From assembly GCA_044226035.1 (NCBI GenBank), contig JBGAHT010000004.1:1-64000 (forward strand): 64,000 nt of DNA, written 5' to 3'. The notes below the pieces were generated by a model. That model saw nothing but the letters and a program-made list of their open reading frames with translations. It was not told the origin of the DNA and did not search any database. Within the stretch, counting starts at the first letter, position 1. Every line of letters begins with the position of its first letter. Source of the DNA: Pseudoluteimonas sp044226035 (GTDB taxonomy: Bacteria > Pseudomonadota > Gammaproteobacteria > Xanthomonadales > Xanthomonadaceae). Of this stretch, positions 55,737-63,672 are shown piece after piece. Both the position numbers and the translations under genes were made by a program.

Positions 55737-55763
55737 GCGCCGAGTGTAGGCCCGGGCGCGTGC

Positions 55764-56177
55764 TTACGCGACCGAAAGCTCCAGCCGCCGACCCATGGCC
55801 TGCAGCGCGGCGGCGATGGTATCGATCTTCGTCGCATGGTGGATGTCCACGATGCGATTCACCGCCTGCGGGCTGGTATTGAGTTTGCGCGCCAGTTCCG
55901 ACGCGGTGATCCCCGCGTCGATCATCTGGTTCAGCAGCAACACCTTGGCCGCCACGCTGGCCGCGACCGGCACCGCGATTTCGCCGCGACGCGGCTTCGA
56001 TGGCGGCGGCACCTTGCGACGGTCCTCGAAATAGAAATCCATCGCGGTGACCAGGGCATCGCGCGCCATCGATTCGGCATGCCGGCCGGATTTCCCGGAG
56101 GTGATGGCTTCGGGAATGTCGCGGAACGTGACCAGGAACGATGCGCCATCGGGTTGGATTTTCGCTGGATAGAACAT
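55764..56177 (-). CDS. hicB: HicB-type antitoxin
   Basis: 137 residues. The N-terminal HicB fold (MFYPAKIQPDGASFLVTFRDIPEAITSG) should bind and block HicA; the C-terminal half is a helix-turn-helix (ASELARKLNTSPQAVNRIVD) for autoregulation. AGGAGG lies 5 bases before the ATG at 56177, far stronger than the hicA site, which fits excess antitoxin. It lies 18 bp downstream of hicA. Confidence 0.9.
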   Translation of the reverse strand: MFYPAKIQPDGASFLVTFRDIPEAITSGKSGRHAESMARDALVTAMDFYFEDRRKVPPPSKPRRGEIAVPVAASVAAKVLLLNQMIDAGITASELARKLNTSPQAVNRIVDIHHATKIDTIAAALQAMGRRLELSVA

Positions 56178-56195
56178 GTCGCCTCCTCTCGCCGG

Positions 56196-56381
56196 CTAGC
56201 GTTTCGATTTGCCGATCCCGAGTTGCAGGAGAATCGCTTTCCGCAAACCCTCGCCGATTTCCCCGGAATGTCGTGGAAGCGTCGATTGCCTGCCGCGGTA
56301 GTACAGTTTGGTATGCCGCGCGCCTTCCTCGAAGCGCACGCCCTGCGCGGCCAGCCAGCGCCTGAATTCCGCATGCTTCAT
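56196..56381 (-). CDS. hicA: HicA-type mRNA interferase toxin
   Basis: 61 residues, typical for HicA. A dsRNA-binding-like fold with the active-site His23 in GARHTKLYY and TLPRHSGEIGEGLRKAILLQLGI at the end. It should cleave mRNA when free of HicB. First gene of the pair; its start lies only 18 bp below a TATAAT box, so the leader must be very short. A terminator just upstream shields it from the ComEA-like gene. Confidence 0.9.
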   Translation of the reverse strand: MKHAEFRRWLAAQGVRFEEGARHTKLYYRGRQSTLPRHSGEIGEGLRKAILLQLGIGKSKR

Positions 56382-56398
56382 GCCGCGCCTTCGCGGGG

Positions 56399-56422
56399 AT
56401 TATAAACGTTTTTGTGTAAACG
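56399..56422 (-). promoter_or_regulatory. hicAB promoter with TAAACG direct repeats
   Basis: TATAAT reads on the minus strand at 56404-56399. The plus strand of this stretch carries TAAACG twice (56403-56408 and 56417-56422), 14 bp apart, overlapping the promoter and suited to binding by the HicB helix-turn-helix. Confidence 0.5.
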
Positions 56423-56454
56423 AAAACTCCCGGCCGCATCGCCGCGGCCGGGAG
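56421..56454 (-). terminator. intrinsic terminator of the ComEA-like gene
   Basis: CTCCCGGCCGC, loop of 6, GCGGCCGGGAG, then TTTTCG on the minus strand: a perfect 11-bp stem 22 bp past the stop of the ComEA-like gene. Confidence 0.88.
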
Positions 56455-56475
56455 TCGGTTGCAGCCAGCGTGCGA

Positions 56476-56796
56476 TCAGCGCTTCGCCATCGTGGCCGGC
56501 TTGGCGGCCGGCGCCGCGGGCCGCGCCGGGGCAACGAGGATCCGGTCGCGGTTCTTCTCCACGGTCTTGAGGCCGATGCCCTTCACCATCGCCAGTTCCT
56601 CGGCGCTGCGGAAGGCGCCGTGTTCCTTGCGGTAGTCGACGATGGCCTCGGCCTTGGCCGGGCCGACGTTGAGCAGCACGCGGTCGAGGGTGGCGGCGTC
56701 GGCGGTGTTGAGGTTCACCTGGTCGGCGGCGAAGGCGCTGCCGGCGAAGGCCAGGGACAGCAGCAGGGTCGAGAAAGCGGTCTTGATGAGGTTCAT
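56476..56796 (-). CDS. ComEA-family helix-hairpin-helix protein
   Basis: 106 residues with signal peptide MNLIKTAFSTLLLSLAFAGSAFA. The mature part VNLNTADAATLDRVLLNVGPAKAEAIVDYRKEHGAF...VKGIGLKTVEKNRDRI is the tandem helix-hairpin-helix of ComEA, which binds DNA in the periplasm during natural uptake. The tail is Ala/Pro/Lys-rich. Transformation in this organism is possible but not shown by one gene. It has its own terminator. Confidence 0.88.
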   Translation of the reverse strand: MNLIKTAFSTLLLSLAFAGSAFAADQVNLNTADAATLDRVLLNVGPAKAEAIVDYRKEHGAFRSAEELAMVKGIGLKTVEKNRDRILVAPARPAAPAAKPATMAKR

Positions 56797-56990
56797 GGCG
56801 GGTCTCCTTGTCGGTGGCTGTGATCGCGGCGCGAACGCCGCGCCGGTGTGCACACTCTCCGCATCCGGCCGCGGCGCTCCCATCGCCCGACCGGCCGCGC
56901 GGCGCCGGAAGCCGCCGCGCCGGGCGCTCGGAAAAGCCCTACCCGGCCCGCGGCGCTAGAATCGCGTCATCCGCGCAGCAGGAACTCCAC

Positions 56991-58496
56991 ATGGATGCCA
57001 GGCAGTTGCAGCAACACATCGACCGGGTCTGGGACGGCGACATCGTCCCGCAGCTGATCGAGTACATCCGCATTCCGAACAAGTCGCCCATGTTCGACGC
57101 CGACTGGGTCAAGAACGGGCACATGGAACGCGCGGTGCAGCAGCTCGCGGGCTGGGCGGGCAAGCGCTCGATCCCCGGCCTCAAGCTGGAAATCGCGCGG
57201 CTGGAAAACCGCACGCCGCTGATCTTCATCGACATCCCCGCCTTCAAGGGCAGCGCCGCGAACGGCGGCAGCGACGACGACTGCGTGCTGCTGTACGGCC
57301 ACCTCGACAAGCAGCCGGAAATGACCGGCTGGGACGAAGGCCTCGGCCCATGGGAACCGGTGCTCAAGGGCGACAGGCTGTACGGCCGCGGCGGCGCCGA
57401 CGACGGTTACGCGATCTTCGGCTCGCTCGCCGCGATCGAGGCGCTGCAGGCGCAGGGCATCGCCCACGCGCGCTGCGTGGTGCTGATCGAGGCCTGCGAG
57501 GAATCCGGCAGCTACGACCTGCCCGCCTACGTCGACCACCTCGCCGACCGCATCGGCAAGCCTTCGCTGGTGGTGTGCCTGGACTCGGGCTGCGGCAACT
57601 ACGAACAGCTGTGGTGCACGACTTCGCTGCGCGGCCTCGCCGGCGGCAACCTCACGGTGCAGGTGCTGGAGGAAGGCGTGCACTCGGGCGACGCCTCGGG
57701 CATCGTGCCCTCGAGCTTCCGCCTGCTGCGGCAACTGCTGTCGCGCATCGAGGACCAGGACAGCGGCCGCATCCTGGTCGACGGCCTGCACGTCGACATC
57801 CCCGCCGACCGCCTCGCGCAGGCGAAGAAGGTCGCGGACGTGCTCGGCGACGAGGTGTTCGACAAGTTCCCGTTCCTGCCCGGCATGCGCCCGATGGACG
57901 CGGACAACACCGAGCTGGTGCTCAACCGCACCTGGCGCCCGGCGCTGTCGATCACCGGCGTCGACGGCATCCCGCCGCTGGCCTCGGCCGGCAACGTGCT
58001 GCGCCCCTTCACCTCGGTGAAGCTGTCGCTGCGCCTGCCGCCCACGCTGGAAGGCAAGCGCGGTGGCGAACTGCTGCAGGAGGCGCTGCTGCACGACCCG
58101 CCCAACGGCGCCAAGGTCACGCTGAGCCTGGAAAAGGCCTCGACCGGCTGGAACGCGCCGGTGCTGGCGCCGTGGCTGGAACGCGCGATCGCCGATGCCA
58201 GCGAGGCGTTCTTCGGCAAGCCGGCGATGTACATGGGCGAAGGCGGCACCATCCCGTTCATGGGCATGCTCGGCGAGAAGTTCCCCGGCGCGCAGTTCAT
58301 GATCACCGGCGTGCTCGGCCCGCATTCCAACGCGCACGGCCCCAACGAGTTCCTGCACATCCCGATGGGCAAGCGGGTCACCGCCTGCGTCGCCCACGTG
58401 GTGGCCGAGCACCAGGCGGCCAGCGCGCGCGGCGAGACCCGCGGCGTCGCGGCGGTGGCCGGCGGCCACGACCACGGCGACCACGGCTGCTGCTGA
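56991..58496 (+). CDS. M20 family dipeptidase
   Basis: 501 residues. Zinc peptidase of the M20/M28-like fold: His104/Asp106 in YGHLDKQPE, the bridging Asp138 in GRGGADDGYA and the catalytic Glu pair in EACEESGSYD (170-171). It has no signal peptide, so it acts on short peptides in the cytoplasm and complements the peptide importers earlier in the window. The C-terminus ends GGHDHGDHGCC, a His/Asp/Cys tail able to bind metal. ATG at 56991 after CAGCAGGAACTCC. Confidence 0.9.
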   Translation: MDARQLQQHIDRVWDGDIVPQLIEYIRIPNKSPMFDADWVKNGHMERAVQQLAGWAGKRSIPGLKLEIARLENRTPLIFIDIPAFKGSAANGGSDDDCVLLYGHLDKQPEMTGWDEGLGPWEPVLKGDRLYGRGGADDGYAIFGSLAAIEALQAQGIAHARCVVLIEACEESGSYDLPAYVDHLADRIGKPSLVVCLDSGCGNYEQLWCTTSLRGLAGGNLTVQVLEEGVHSGDASGIVPSSFRLLRQLLSRIEDQDSGRILVDGLHVDIPADRLAQAKKVADVLGDEVFDKFPFLPGMRPMDADNTELVLNRTWRPALSITGVDGIPPLASAGNVLRPFTSVKLSLRLPPTLEGKRGGELLQEALLHDPPNGAKVTLSLEKASTGWNAPVLAPWLERAIADASEAFFGKPAMYMGEGGTIPFMGMLGEKFPGAQFMITGVLGPHSNAHGPNEFLHIPMGKRVTACVAHVVAEHQAASARGETRGVAAVAGGHDHGDHGCC

Positions 58497-58579
58497 AGGC
58501 CCGGACCCGCCCGGGCGGACGGCGCGGCTGCTAGGATGCGGCCGCGGTACCTACCAACCACACACCGGAGGGGAATGGC

Positions 58580-58834
58580 ATGGGCGGCATCCTGTATACG
58601 ATCCTGATCGGCGCCGTGATCGGCGTGCTCGCGCGCTTCTTCAAGCCGGGCGCGGATCCGATGGGCTGGATCCTGACGATCATCCTCGGCATCGTCGGCG
58701 CCTGGGCCGGCGGCTACGTCGCCGGCGCGCTCGGCATCAGCAGCGGCATCCTCGGCTTCGTCGTTTCCATCGTCTGCGCCATCGTGCTGTTGTTCCTGTA
58801 CGAAATGATCCGCGCCAAGACCGCGAAGCGGTAA
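58580..58834 (+). CDS. GlsB/YeaQ/YmgE family membrane protein
   Basis: 84 residues with three hydrophobic segments, Gly-rich: ILIGAVIGVLARFFKPGADPMGWILTIILGIVGAWAGG is the family core. Such transglycosylase-associated small proteins are linked to stress responses, with unknown mechanism. GGAGGGG precedes the ATG. It has its own terminator. Confidence 0.9.
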   Translation: MGGILYTILIGAVIGVLARFFKPGADPMGWILTIILGIVGAWAGGYVAGALGISSGILGFVVSIVCAIVLLFLYEMIRAKTAKR

Positions 58835-58860
58835 GCGCGCAATCGCATATCGATCGACGG

Positions 58861-58891
58861 AACGCCCCGCGCATGCGGGGCGTTTCCTTTT
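58861..58891 (+). terminator. intrinsic terminator of the GlsB-family gene
   Basis: AACGCCCCGC-GCAT-GCGGGGCGTT followed by TCCTTTT: a 10-bp stem, 26 bp after the stop. Confidence 0.88.
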
Positions 58892-58903
58892 GCGCGAGTG
58901 ATT

Positions 58904-59029
58904 CTGTAGGAGCGGGCTTGACCGCGACCCGGATCGCAAGTGTTTGTCGCGGCTATCGCTTTTTGACAGCCGCATGGCCGTTCGACCCGATCCCGCAAAA
59001 GCGGTCGCGCTCGAGAGCGCTCCTACAGA
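58904..59029. repeat. palindromic repeat, family B, copy 3
   Basis: CTGTAGGAGCGGGCTTGACC on the left and GCGCTCGAGAGCGCTCCTAC on the right enclose 85 bp with a second GTCGCGGC hairpin. A longer, diverged form of the family B element, lying just past the xanB stop. Confidence 0.75.
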
Positions 59030-59040
59030 AGCAAGAAGGT

Positions 59041-60465
59041 TCAGCCCGCGCGGCCGTAGGCGTCGTCGTAGCGGACGATGTCGTCCTCGCCGAGGTAGTC
59101 GCCCGACTGCACCTCGATCAGCTCCAGCATCTCGGTGCCGGGATTCTCCAGCCGGTGCTTGGCGCCGATCGGGATGTAGGTGCTCTGGTTGGCGAACAGC
59201 TCGAACACGTCGTTGTCGCGGGTCACGCGCGCGGTGCCGCGGACCACGATCCAGTGCTCGGCGCGGCGCGCGTGCGACTGCAGCGACAGCCGCGCGCCCG
59301 GCTTCACCTTGATCCGCTTGACCTGGAAACCCTCGGCCATGTCGATGGAATCGTAGCTGCCCCACGGCCGGTGCACTTCGCGGTGCAGCGCGGCCTGCGA
59401 GCGCCGGTCCGACTTCAATTTCGCGACCACGTCCTTGACCTGCTGCACGCGGTCCTTGCGCGCGACCAGCACCGCGTCGTCGGTCTCGACCACGACCAGG
59501 TTGTCGACCCCGACCAGCGCGACCAGCCGCCGCGCATAGGCGTAGCTGTCGCGCGAATCGACCGCGATCACGTCGCCGTGGTGGGCGTTGCCCGCGTCGT
59601 CCTGTTCGCTCACGTCCCACAACGCCGACCACGAGCCCACGTCGTTCCAGCCGATGTCGACCGGCAGCACGCAAGCGTCCCCGGTCTTCTCCATCACCGC
59701 GTAGTCGATGGAATCGGAGGGACAGGCCGCGAACGCGTCGCGGTCCAGGCGCACGAAATCGCCATCGCGTTTCGCGGCTTCGAACGCGCGCGTGGTCGCC
59801 TCGAGGATGTCGGGACGGAACTTCCGCAATTCGTCGAGATAACGCGAGGCGCGGAACAGGAACATGCCGCTGTTCCAGTAATAGCCGCCTTCCTCGAGAT
59901 ATCGCCGCGCGGTGCCGGCGTCCGGCTTCTCGACGAAGCGCAGCACCTTGCGCACGCCCTCGCCGGGCGCGGCCTGGCCCGCTTCCGCCTGGATGTAGCC
60001 GAAGCCGGTTTCCGGCGCGGTCGGGACGATGCCGAAGGTCACCAGCGCGCCCTGTTCCGCCGCGGGGGACGCGGCCTGCACCGCGGCGCGGAACGCCTCG
60101 GCATCGCGCACCACGTGGTCGGACGGCAGCACCAGCAGCAGCGGGTCGTCGCCCGCGGCCATCGCCTGCAGCGCGGCCGCGGCGATCGCCGGCGCGGTGT
60201 TGCGCCCGACCGGCTCCAGCACGATGGCGGGATTCGAGACGCCGACCAGGCGCAGCTGTTCGGCGGCGAGGAAGCGGTGTTCCTCGTTGGCGATCACGAT
60301 CGGCGGCGCCGAGGGCGCGATCGGCGCGACCCGCAGCCAGGTCGCCTGCAGCATGCTGTCCTCGCCGGCCAGCGGCAGGAACTGCTTCGGATAGGCCTCG
60401 CGCGACAACGGCCACAACCGCGTGCCGGAACCGCCGGAGAGCAATACCGCCTGCAATCGCGCCAC
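59041..60465 (-). CDS. xanB: mannose-1-phosphate guanylyltransferase / mannose-6-phosphate isomerase
   Basis: 474 residues from GTG at 60465, chosen because GGGAG lies 7 bases upstream and the conserved N-terminus VARLQAVLLSGGSGTRLWPLS starts there. The transferase domain (1-290, GGSGTRLWP 11-19) makes GDP-mannose; the cupin isomerase domain (about 360-474, with PWGSYDSIDMAEGFQVKRI and LSLQSHARRAEHW) interconverts fructose 6-phosphate and mannose 6-phosphate. In Xanthomonas XanB supplies xanthan and lipopolysaccharide. It is divergent from amgK across 68 bp. Confidence 0.93.
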   Translation of the reverse strand: MARLQAVLLSGGSGTRLWPLSREAYPKQFLPLAGEDSMLQATWLRVAPIAPSAPPIVIANEEHRFLAAEQLRLVGVSNPAIVLEPVGRNTAPAIAAAALQAMAAGDDPLLLVLPSDHVVRDAEAFRAAVQAASPAAEQGALVTFGIVPTAPETGFGYIQAEAGQAAPGEGVRKVLRFVEKPDAGTARRYLEEGGYYWNSGMFLFRASRYLDELRKFRPDILEATTRAFEAAKRDGDFVRLDRDAFAACPSDSIDYAVMEKTGDACVLPVDIGWNDVGSWSALWDVSEQDDAGNAHHGDVIAVDSRDSYAYARRLVALVGVDNLVVVETDDAVLVARKDRVQQVKDVVAKLKSDRRSQAALHREVHRPWGSYDSIDMAEGFQVKRIKVKPGARLSLQSHARRAEHWIVVRGTARVTRDNDVFELFANQSTYIPIGAKHRLENPGTEMLELIEVQSGDYLGEDDIVRYDDAYGRAG

Positions 60466-60533
60466 GTCCGACTCCCTGTCTTCGTGGCCGCAGTTTACCC
60501 TGTCGCACCAGAAGACCTGCCTCGGGAACCCGG

Positions 60534-61544
60534 ATGACCGCACACCACGACGCCCGCGCCGATGCGCGCCTGGCCTGGGCCCGCGCCGCGCTCGGCGACG
60601 CGGGCGCGGGGCTGGAACGCGCGTCGATGGACGCCGGTTTCCGCAGCTACTGGCGCAGCAGCGGCGCGCCTTCGCGCATCGTCATGGATTCGCCGCCGGA
60701 CAAGGAGGACGTGCGCCCGTGGCTGCGCATCCGCGACCTGCTCGAAACCGGCGGCGTGCGCGTGCCGAAGGTGCTGGCGCGCGATGCCGACGCCGGCTTC
60801 CTGCTGCTCGAGGACCTGGGCGCGAACACCTACCTGCAGGTCATCGACGCCGGCAACGCCGACGCGCTGTTCGACGATGCGGTTTCGCAATTGCTGAAGC
60901 TGCAGGCGATCGCGCCGCCGGGCGACCTTCCCGCCTACGACGAAGCGCTGCTCGCGCGCGAACTGCGCCTGTTCGACGAATGGTTCTGCGGCCGCCACCT
61001 CGGCATGGCGCTCGACTGCGGCGATCACGAAACACTGGACGGCGCGTATCGCGTCCTGATCGATGCCGCGCTGGCGCAGCCGCAGGTGCTGGTGCACCGC
61101 GACTTCATGCCGCGCAACCTCATGCCTGTCGGAAGCGGGCCCGCTGACGCCGGGCCGGCGGTGCTCGATTTCCAGGACGCGGTGCGCGGACCCATCGCCT
61201 ACGACGCGCTGAGCCTGTTCAAGGACGCGTTCCTGAGCTGGCCGGAACAGCGCGTCGACGCCTGGCTGTTGCGCTACCACCAGCGCGCGCGGGACGCCGG
61301 CCTGCCGGTGCCGGCGTTCGCGCGTTTCCGCCGCGACGCGGACCTGATCGGCGTGCAGCGGCACCTGAAGGTGATCGGCATCTTCGCCCGCCTGAACCAT
61401 CGCGACGGCAAGCCGAAATACCTCGCCGACGTTCCGCGCTTCTTCGCCTACCTCGACGCGGTGCTGCCGAAATACCCGGAACTCGCGCCGCTGCAAGGCT
61501 TCATCGAAGCGAAGGTGAAGCCGGCGATGGCGGCGTCGGCATGA
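60534..61544 (+). CDS. amgK: N-acetylmuramate/N-acetylglucosamine kinase AmgK
   Basis: 336 residues. Aminoglycoside-phosphotransferase fold with catalytic Asp190 in VHRDFMPRNLM and metal-binding Asp212 in DFQDAVRGP. It phosphorylates MurNAc and GlcNAc at the anomeric position in the peptidoglycan recycling route that bypasses de novo UDP-MurNAc synthesis, giving intrinsic fosfomycin tolerance in Pseudomonas. Its stop overlaps the murU start (ATGA), which supports the assignment. Confidence 0.92.
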   Translation: MTAHHDARADARLAWARAALGDAGAGLERASMDAGFRSYWRSSGAPSRIVMDSPPDKEDVRPWLRIRDLLETGGVRVPKVLARDADAGFLLLEDLGANTYLQVIDAGNADALFDDAVSQLLKLQAIAPPGDLPAYDEALLARELRLFDEWFCGRHLGMALDCGDHETLDGAYRVLIDAALAQPQVLVHRDFMPRNLMPVGSGPADAGPAVLDFQDAVRGPIAYDALSLFKDAFLSWPEQRVDAWLLRYHQRARDAGLPVPAFARFRRDADLIGVQRHLKVIGIFARLNHRDGKPKYLADVPRFFAYLDAVLPKYPELAPLQGFIEAKVKPAMAASA

Positions 61545-62296
61545 AAGCCCTGGTCTTCGCCGCCGGCCTCGGCGAGCGCATGCGCCCGCTCACCGACACC
61601 ACGCCGAAACCCTTGCTCCTCGCCGGCGGCAAGCCGCTGATCGAATGGCACCTGGAGAAGCTGGCGGCGATCGGCATCCGCGAAGTCGTGGTCAACACCT
61701 CGTGGCTGGCGGAGCAATTTCCGCGCACGCTCGGCGACGGCAGCCGCTGGGGCATCGACCTGCATTGCATCTACGAAGGCGAAACGCCGCTGGAGACCGG
61801 CGGCGGCATGTGGAACGCGCTGCCCTTCCTGCGCGACAGGGACGAGGCCTTCATCGCGGTCAATGGCGACGTGTGGACCGATTACGACTTCTCGCGGCTT
61901 CCGGACGAACCCGCCGGCGATGCGCACCTGGTGCTGGTCGATAACCCGCCCCAGCATCCGCGTGGGGATTTCGCGCTGTATTTCCCTCTCCCCGCGAGCG
62001 GGGAGACGGTGGCGAAGCCGGGTGAGGGGCGAATCGGCGAAGTCGCTTCCGATGGCGAATCGAAACTCACCTTCGCCGGCATCGGCGTGTACCGGCCTTC
62101 GCTGTTCGACGACTGGCGCACCGTCATCGGCGACGCGCCCGGCGCCGGCGAAACCCCGCCGCGCTTCAAGCTCGCGCCGCTGTTGCGCGCGGCGATGGCG
62201 CGCGGCGCGGTGACCGGCGAGCACCATCGCGGCAAGTGGACGGACGTGGGCACGCCGGAGCGGTTGGCGGAATTGGATGCCCGTCTGAAGCTGTAG
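61541..62296 (+). CDS. murU: N-acetylmuramate alpha-1-phosphate uridylyltransferase MurU
   Basis: 251 residues; relatives are about 225. Nucleotidyltransferase signature AAGLGERMRPLTDTTPKPLL (7-26), VNGDVWTDYDF (108-117) and FAGIGVYRP. It makes UDP-MurNAc from the AmgK product. Residues about 148-164 (YFPLPASGETVAKPGEG) are encoded by a family C palindromic repeat inserted in frame, which accounts for the extra length. Whether activity is kept cannot be told, but the frame and all motifs are intact. Confidence 0.92.
   Translation: MKALVFAAGLGERMRPLTDTTPKPLLLAGGKPLIEWHLEKLAAIGIREVVVNTSWLAEQFPRTLGDGSRWGIDLHCIYEGETPLETGGGMWNALPFLRDRDEAFIAVNGDVWTDYDFSRLPDEPAGDAHLVLVDNPPQHPRGDFALYFPLPASGETVAKPGEGRIGEVASDGESKLTFAGIGVYRPSLFDDWRTVIGDAPGAGETPPRFKLAPLLRAAMARGAVTGEHHRGKWTDVGTPERLAELDARLKL
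61982..62033. repeat. family C repeat inside murU
   Basis: TCCCTCTCCCCGCGAGCGGG, GGAGACGGTGGCGAAGCCGG and GTGAGGGGCG follow one another, the same order as in the intergenic copy at 31645-31766. It keeps the murU frame. Confidence 0.85.
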
Positions 62297-62329
62297 TGGA
62301 ACCTGTTCGTGGGTTAGCCACGCCACAGT

Positions 62330-62419
62330 GTCATCCTGAGGCGAAGCCGAAGGACCTGCTGTTCCTGTCCTCGCGTGAACTCCGAAAACAAACAGGTCCT
62401 TCGCTGCGCTCAGGATGAC
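62330..62419. repeat. two-armed palindromic repeat, family A, copy 3
   Basis: Left arm with CTGAGGCGAAGCCGAAGGAC and right arm with GTCCTTCGCTGCGCTCAG enclose about 30 bp. It lies 33 bp after murU and 32 bp before the split copy. Confidence 0.92.
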
Positions 62420-62451
62420 AATTCGTCGCAATCGAGCCTCGCAACACGACT

Positions 62452-62906
62452 GTCATCCTGAGGCGAAGCCGAAGGACCAGCTGTTCCGATCTCGGATCTC
62501 CAAGGCAAAGTCCGATCGAATTTCCGGCATTTCCCGCTTCCGGCGCGCGCGGTTCCCGCATGAACTGTTCGCATGGAATGCACTTACTTCGTCTACATCC
62601 TTTCCAGCCGGTCGCGAAACCTGTATGTCGGTGTCACTGGCGACCTGGTCCGACGGATGTGGGAACACCGCACGCACGCTGTCCCAGGCCACACAGCGCG
62701 TTATCGGATCAATCGCCTGGTGCATTTCGAAACCGTCGCCGACCCGGCGAGCGCCATTGCGCGCGAGAAGCAGATCAAGGGTTGGCTGCGGGCACGGAAG
62801 ATCGCGTTGATCGAACAGTCGAATCCGACTTGGGAAGACTTGGCGAGAGGTTGGTTCGAGGATTCGATGCCAGGGAAAGCAGGTCCTTCGCTGCGCTCAG
62901 GATGAC
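62452..62906 (+). mobile_element. split family A repeat enclosing a GIY-YIG gene
   Basis: A left arm at 62452-62486 (CTGAGGCGAAGCCGAAGGAC) and a right arm at 62878-62906 (GTCCTTCGCTGCGCTCAG) are the same two arms as in the short copies, but separated by about 390 bp that hold a nuclease gene. The structure suggests that the gene is a cargo, and perhaps the motor, of this repeat family. No target-site duplication was identified. Classification as mobile is inference. Confidence 0.5.
62573..62905 (+). CDS. GIY-YIG nuclease domain protein inside a palindromic repeat
   Basis: 110 residues. FVYILSSRSRNLYVGVT is the GIY-YIG strand pair (residues 6-22), DLVRRMWEHR carries the catalytic Arg and AIAREKQIKGW the metal-binding Glu65. 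This matches the small single-domain GIY-YIG family (UPF0213-like), some members of which nick or cut DNA. The last residues AGPSLRSG and the stop are encoded by the right arm of a palindromic repeat. No ribosome site is strong before the ATG at 62573. Biological role unproven. Confidence 0.88.
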   Translation: MECTYFVYILSSRSRNLYVGVTGDLVRRMWEHRTHAVPGHTARYRINRLVHFETVADPASAIAREKQIKGWLRARKIALIEQSNPTWEDLARGWFEDSMPGKAGPSLRSG

Positions 62907-62952
62907 AACTGGAGGACGCTCAGGCTCACAGCCCGGAGCGCTCGGATGATGG

Positions 62953-63672
62953 TCAAGTCGTACCCAGCACTTCCCGCAAAAATGGAACCGTGATGCGGCG
63001 CTGCGCCGCGAGCGAGGCGCGATCCAGCCGCTCGAAGATCGCCGACAGGTCGGACAGGTCGCGGCTGCAGCGCGTCAGCAGCCAGTCGATCGCCGCGTCG
63101 TCGAAGGCCACGCCGCGATGCCGCGCGCGCAGGCGCAGCACCTCGCGGCGACCGTCGTCGTCCAGCGGCGACAACGCGATGCGATGGCATTGCGACAGCC
63201 GCGACACCAGGTCCGGCAACACGAATCCCACGGCCGCGGGCGCGGCATCGGCGGCGTAGAGCAGCGCGATGCCATCGGCGCGCGCGTGGTTGTGCAGCTC
63301 GAACAGCGCGACTTCGTCCTCGCGTTCGCCGGCGATGGCTTCAAGGCCGTCCAGCGCGACGAGGTCGCGGCCGGCCACGAGTTCCAGCGCATCGCGCAAG
63401 CGCCCGCGCAGCGAGGCCAGCGGCAGGTAGGCGACGCGGCGGCCGAACGCATCCGCACCCGCGCAGGTCGCGCGCAGGAGATGGCTCTTGCCGGTGCCGC
63501 GCGCGCCTTCGACGTAGGCGCTTTCGCGCGAATCGCCGTGCGCCAGCGCGCGCAGCTGCGCCAGCGTCCCCGGCGGCGCGGCGACGAAGGTGTCGAAGCG
63601 CTGGTCGGGCGGCATGCGCAGTTCCAGCGCGAGCTGCGCGTGGCCGCGTGGTGCGTCGTCGCTGGGGCTCAC
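62953..63672 (-). CDS. hda: DnaA regulatory inactivator Hda
   Basis: 239 residues from GTG at 63672. The N-terminal QLALEL (13-18) is the sliding-clamp-binding motif of Hda, and the AAA+ domain has Walker A GARGTGKS (56-63) and Walker B DLVALDGLEAI. With the clamp, Hda stimulates DnaA-ATP hydrolysis and so prevents over-initiation of replication. The Walker A Gly/Thr pattern departs from DnaA (GxxGxGKT), as usual in Hda. The start overlaps the stop of the AI-2E gene (GTGA). It converges with the GIY-YIG gene. Confidence 0.9.
   Translation of the reverse strand: MSPSDDAPRGHAQLALELRMPPDQRFDTFVAAPPGTLAQLRALAHGDSRESAYVEGARGTGKSHLLRATCAGADAFGRRVAYLPLASLRGRLRDALELVAGRDLVALDGLEAIAGEREDEVALFELHNHARADGIALLYAADAAPAAVGFVLPDLVSRLSQCHRIALSPLDDDGRREVLRLRARHRGVAFDDAAIDWLLTRCSRDLSDLSAIFERLDRASLAAQRRITVPFLREVLGTT

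Noticed and set aside
56476..56796. Evidence for a full competence system
   Set aside because: A lone ComEA-like protein is not enough; no pilus or comEC genes are nearby.
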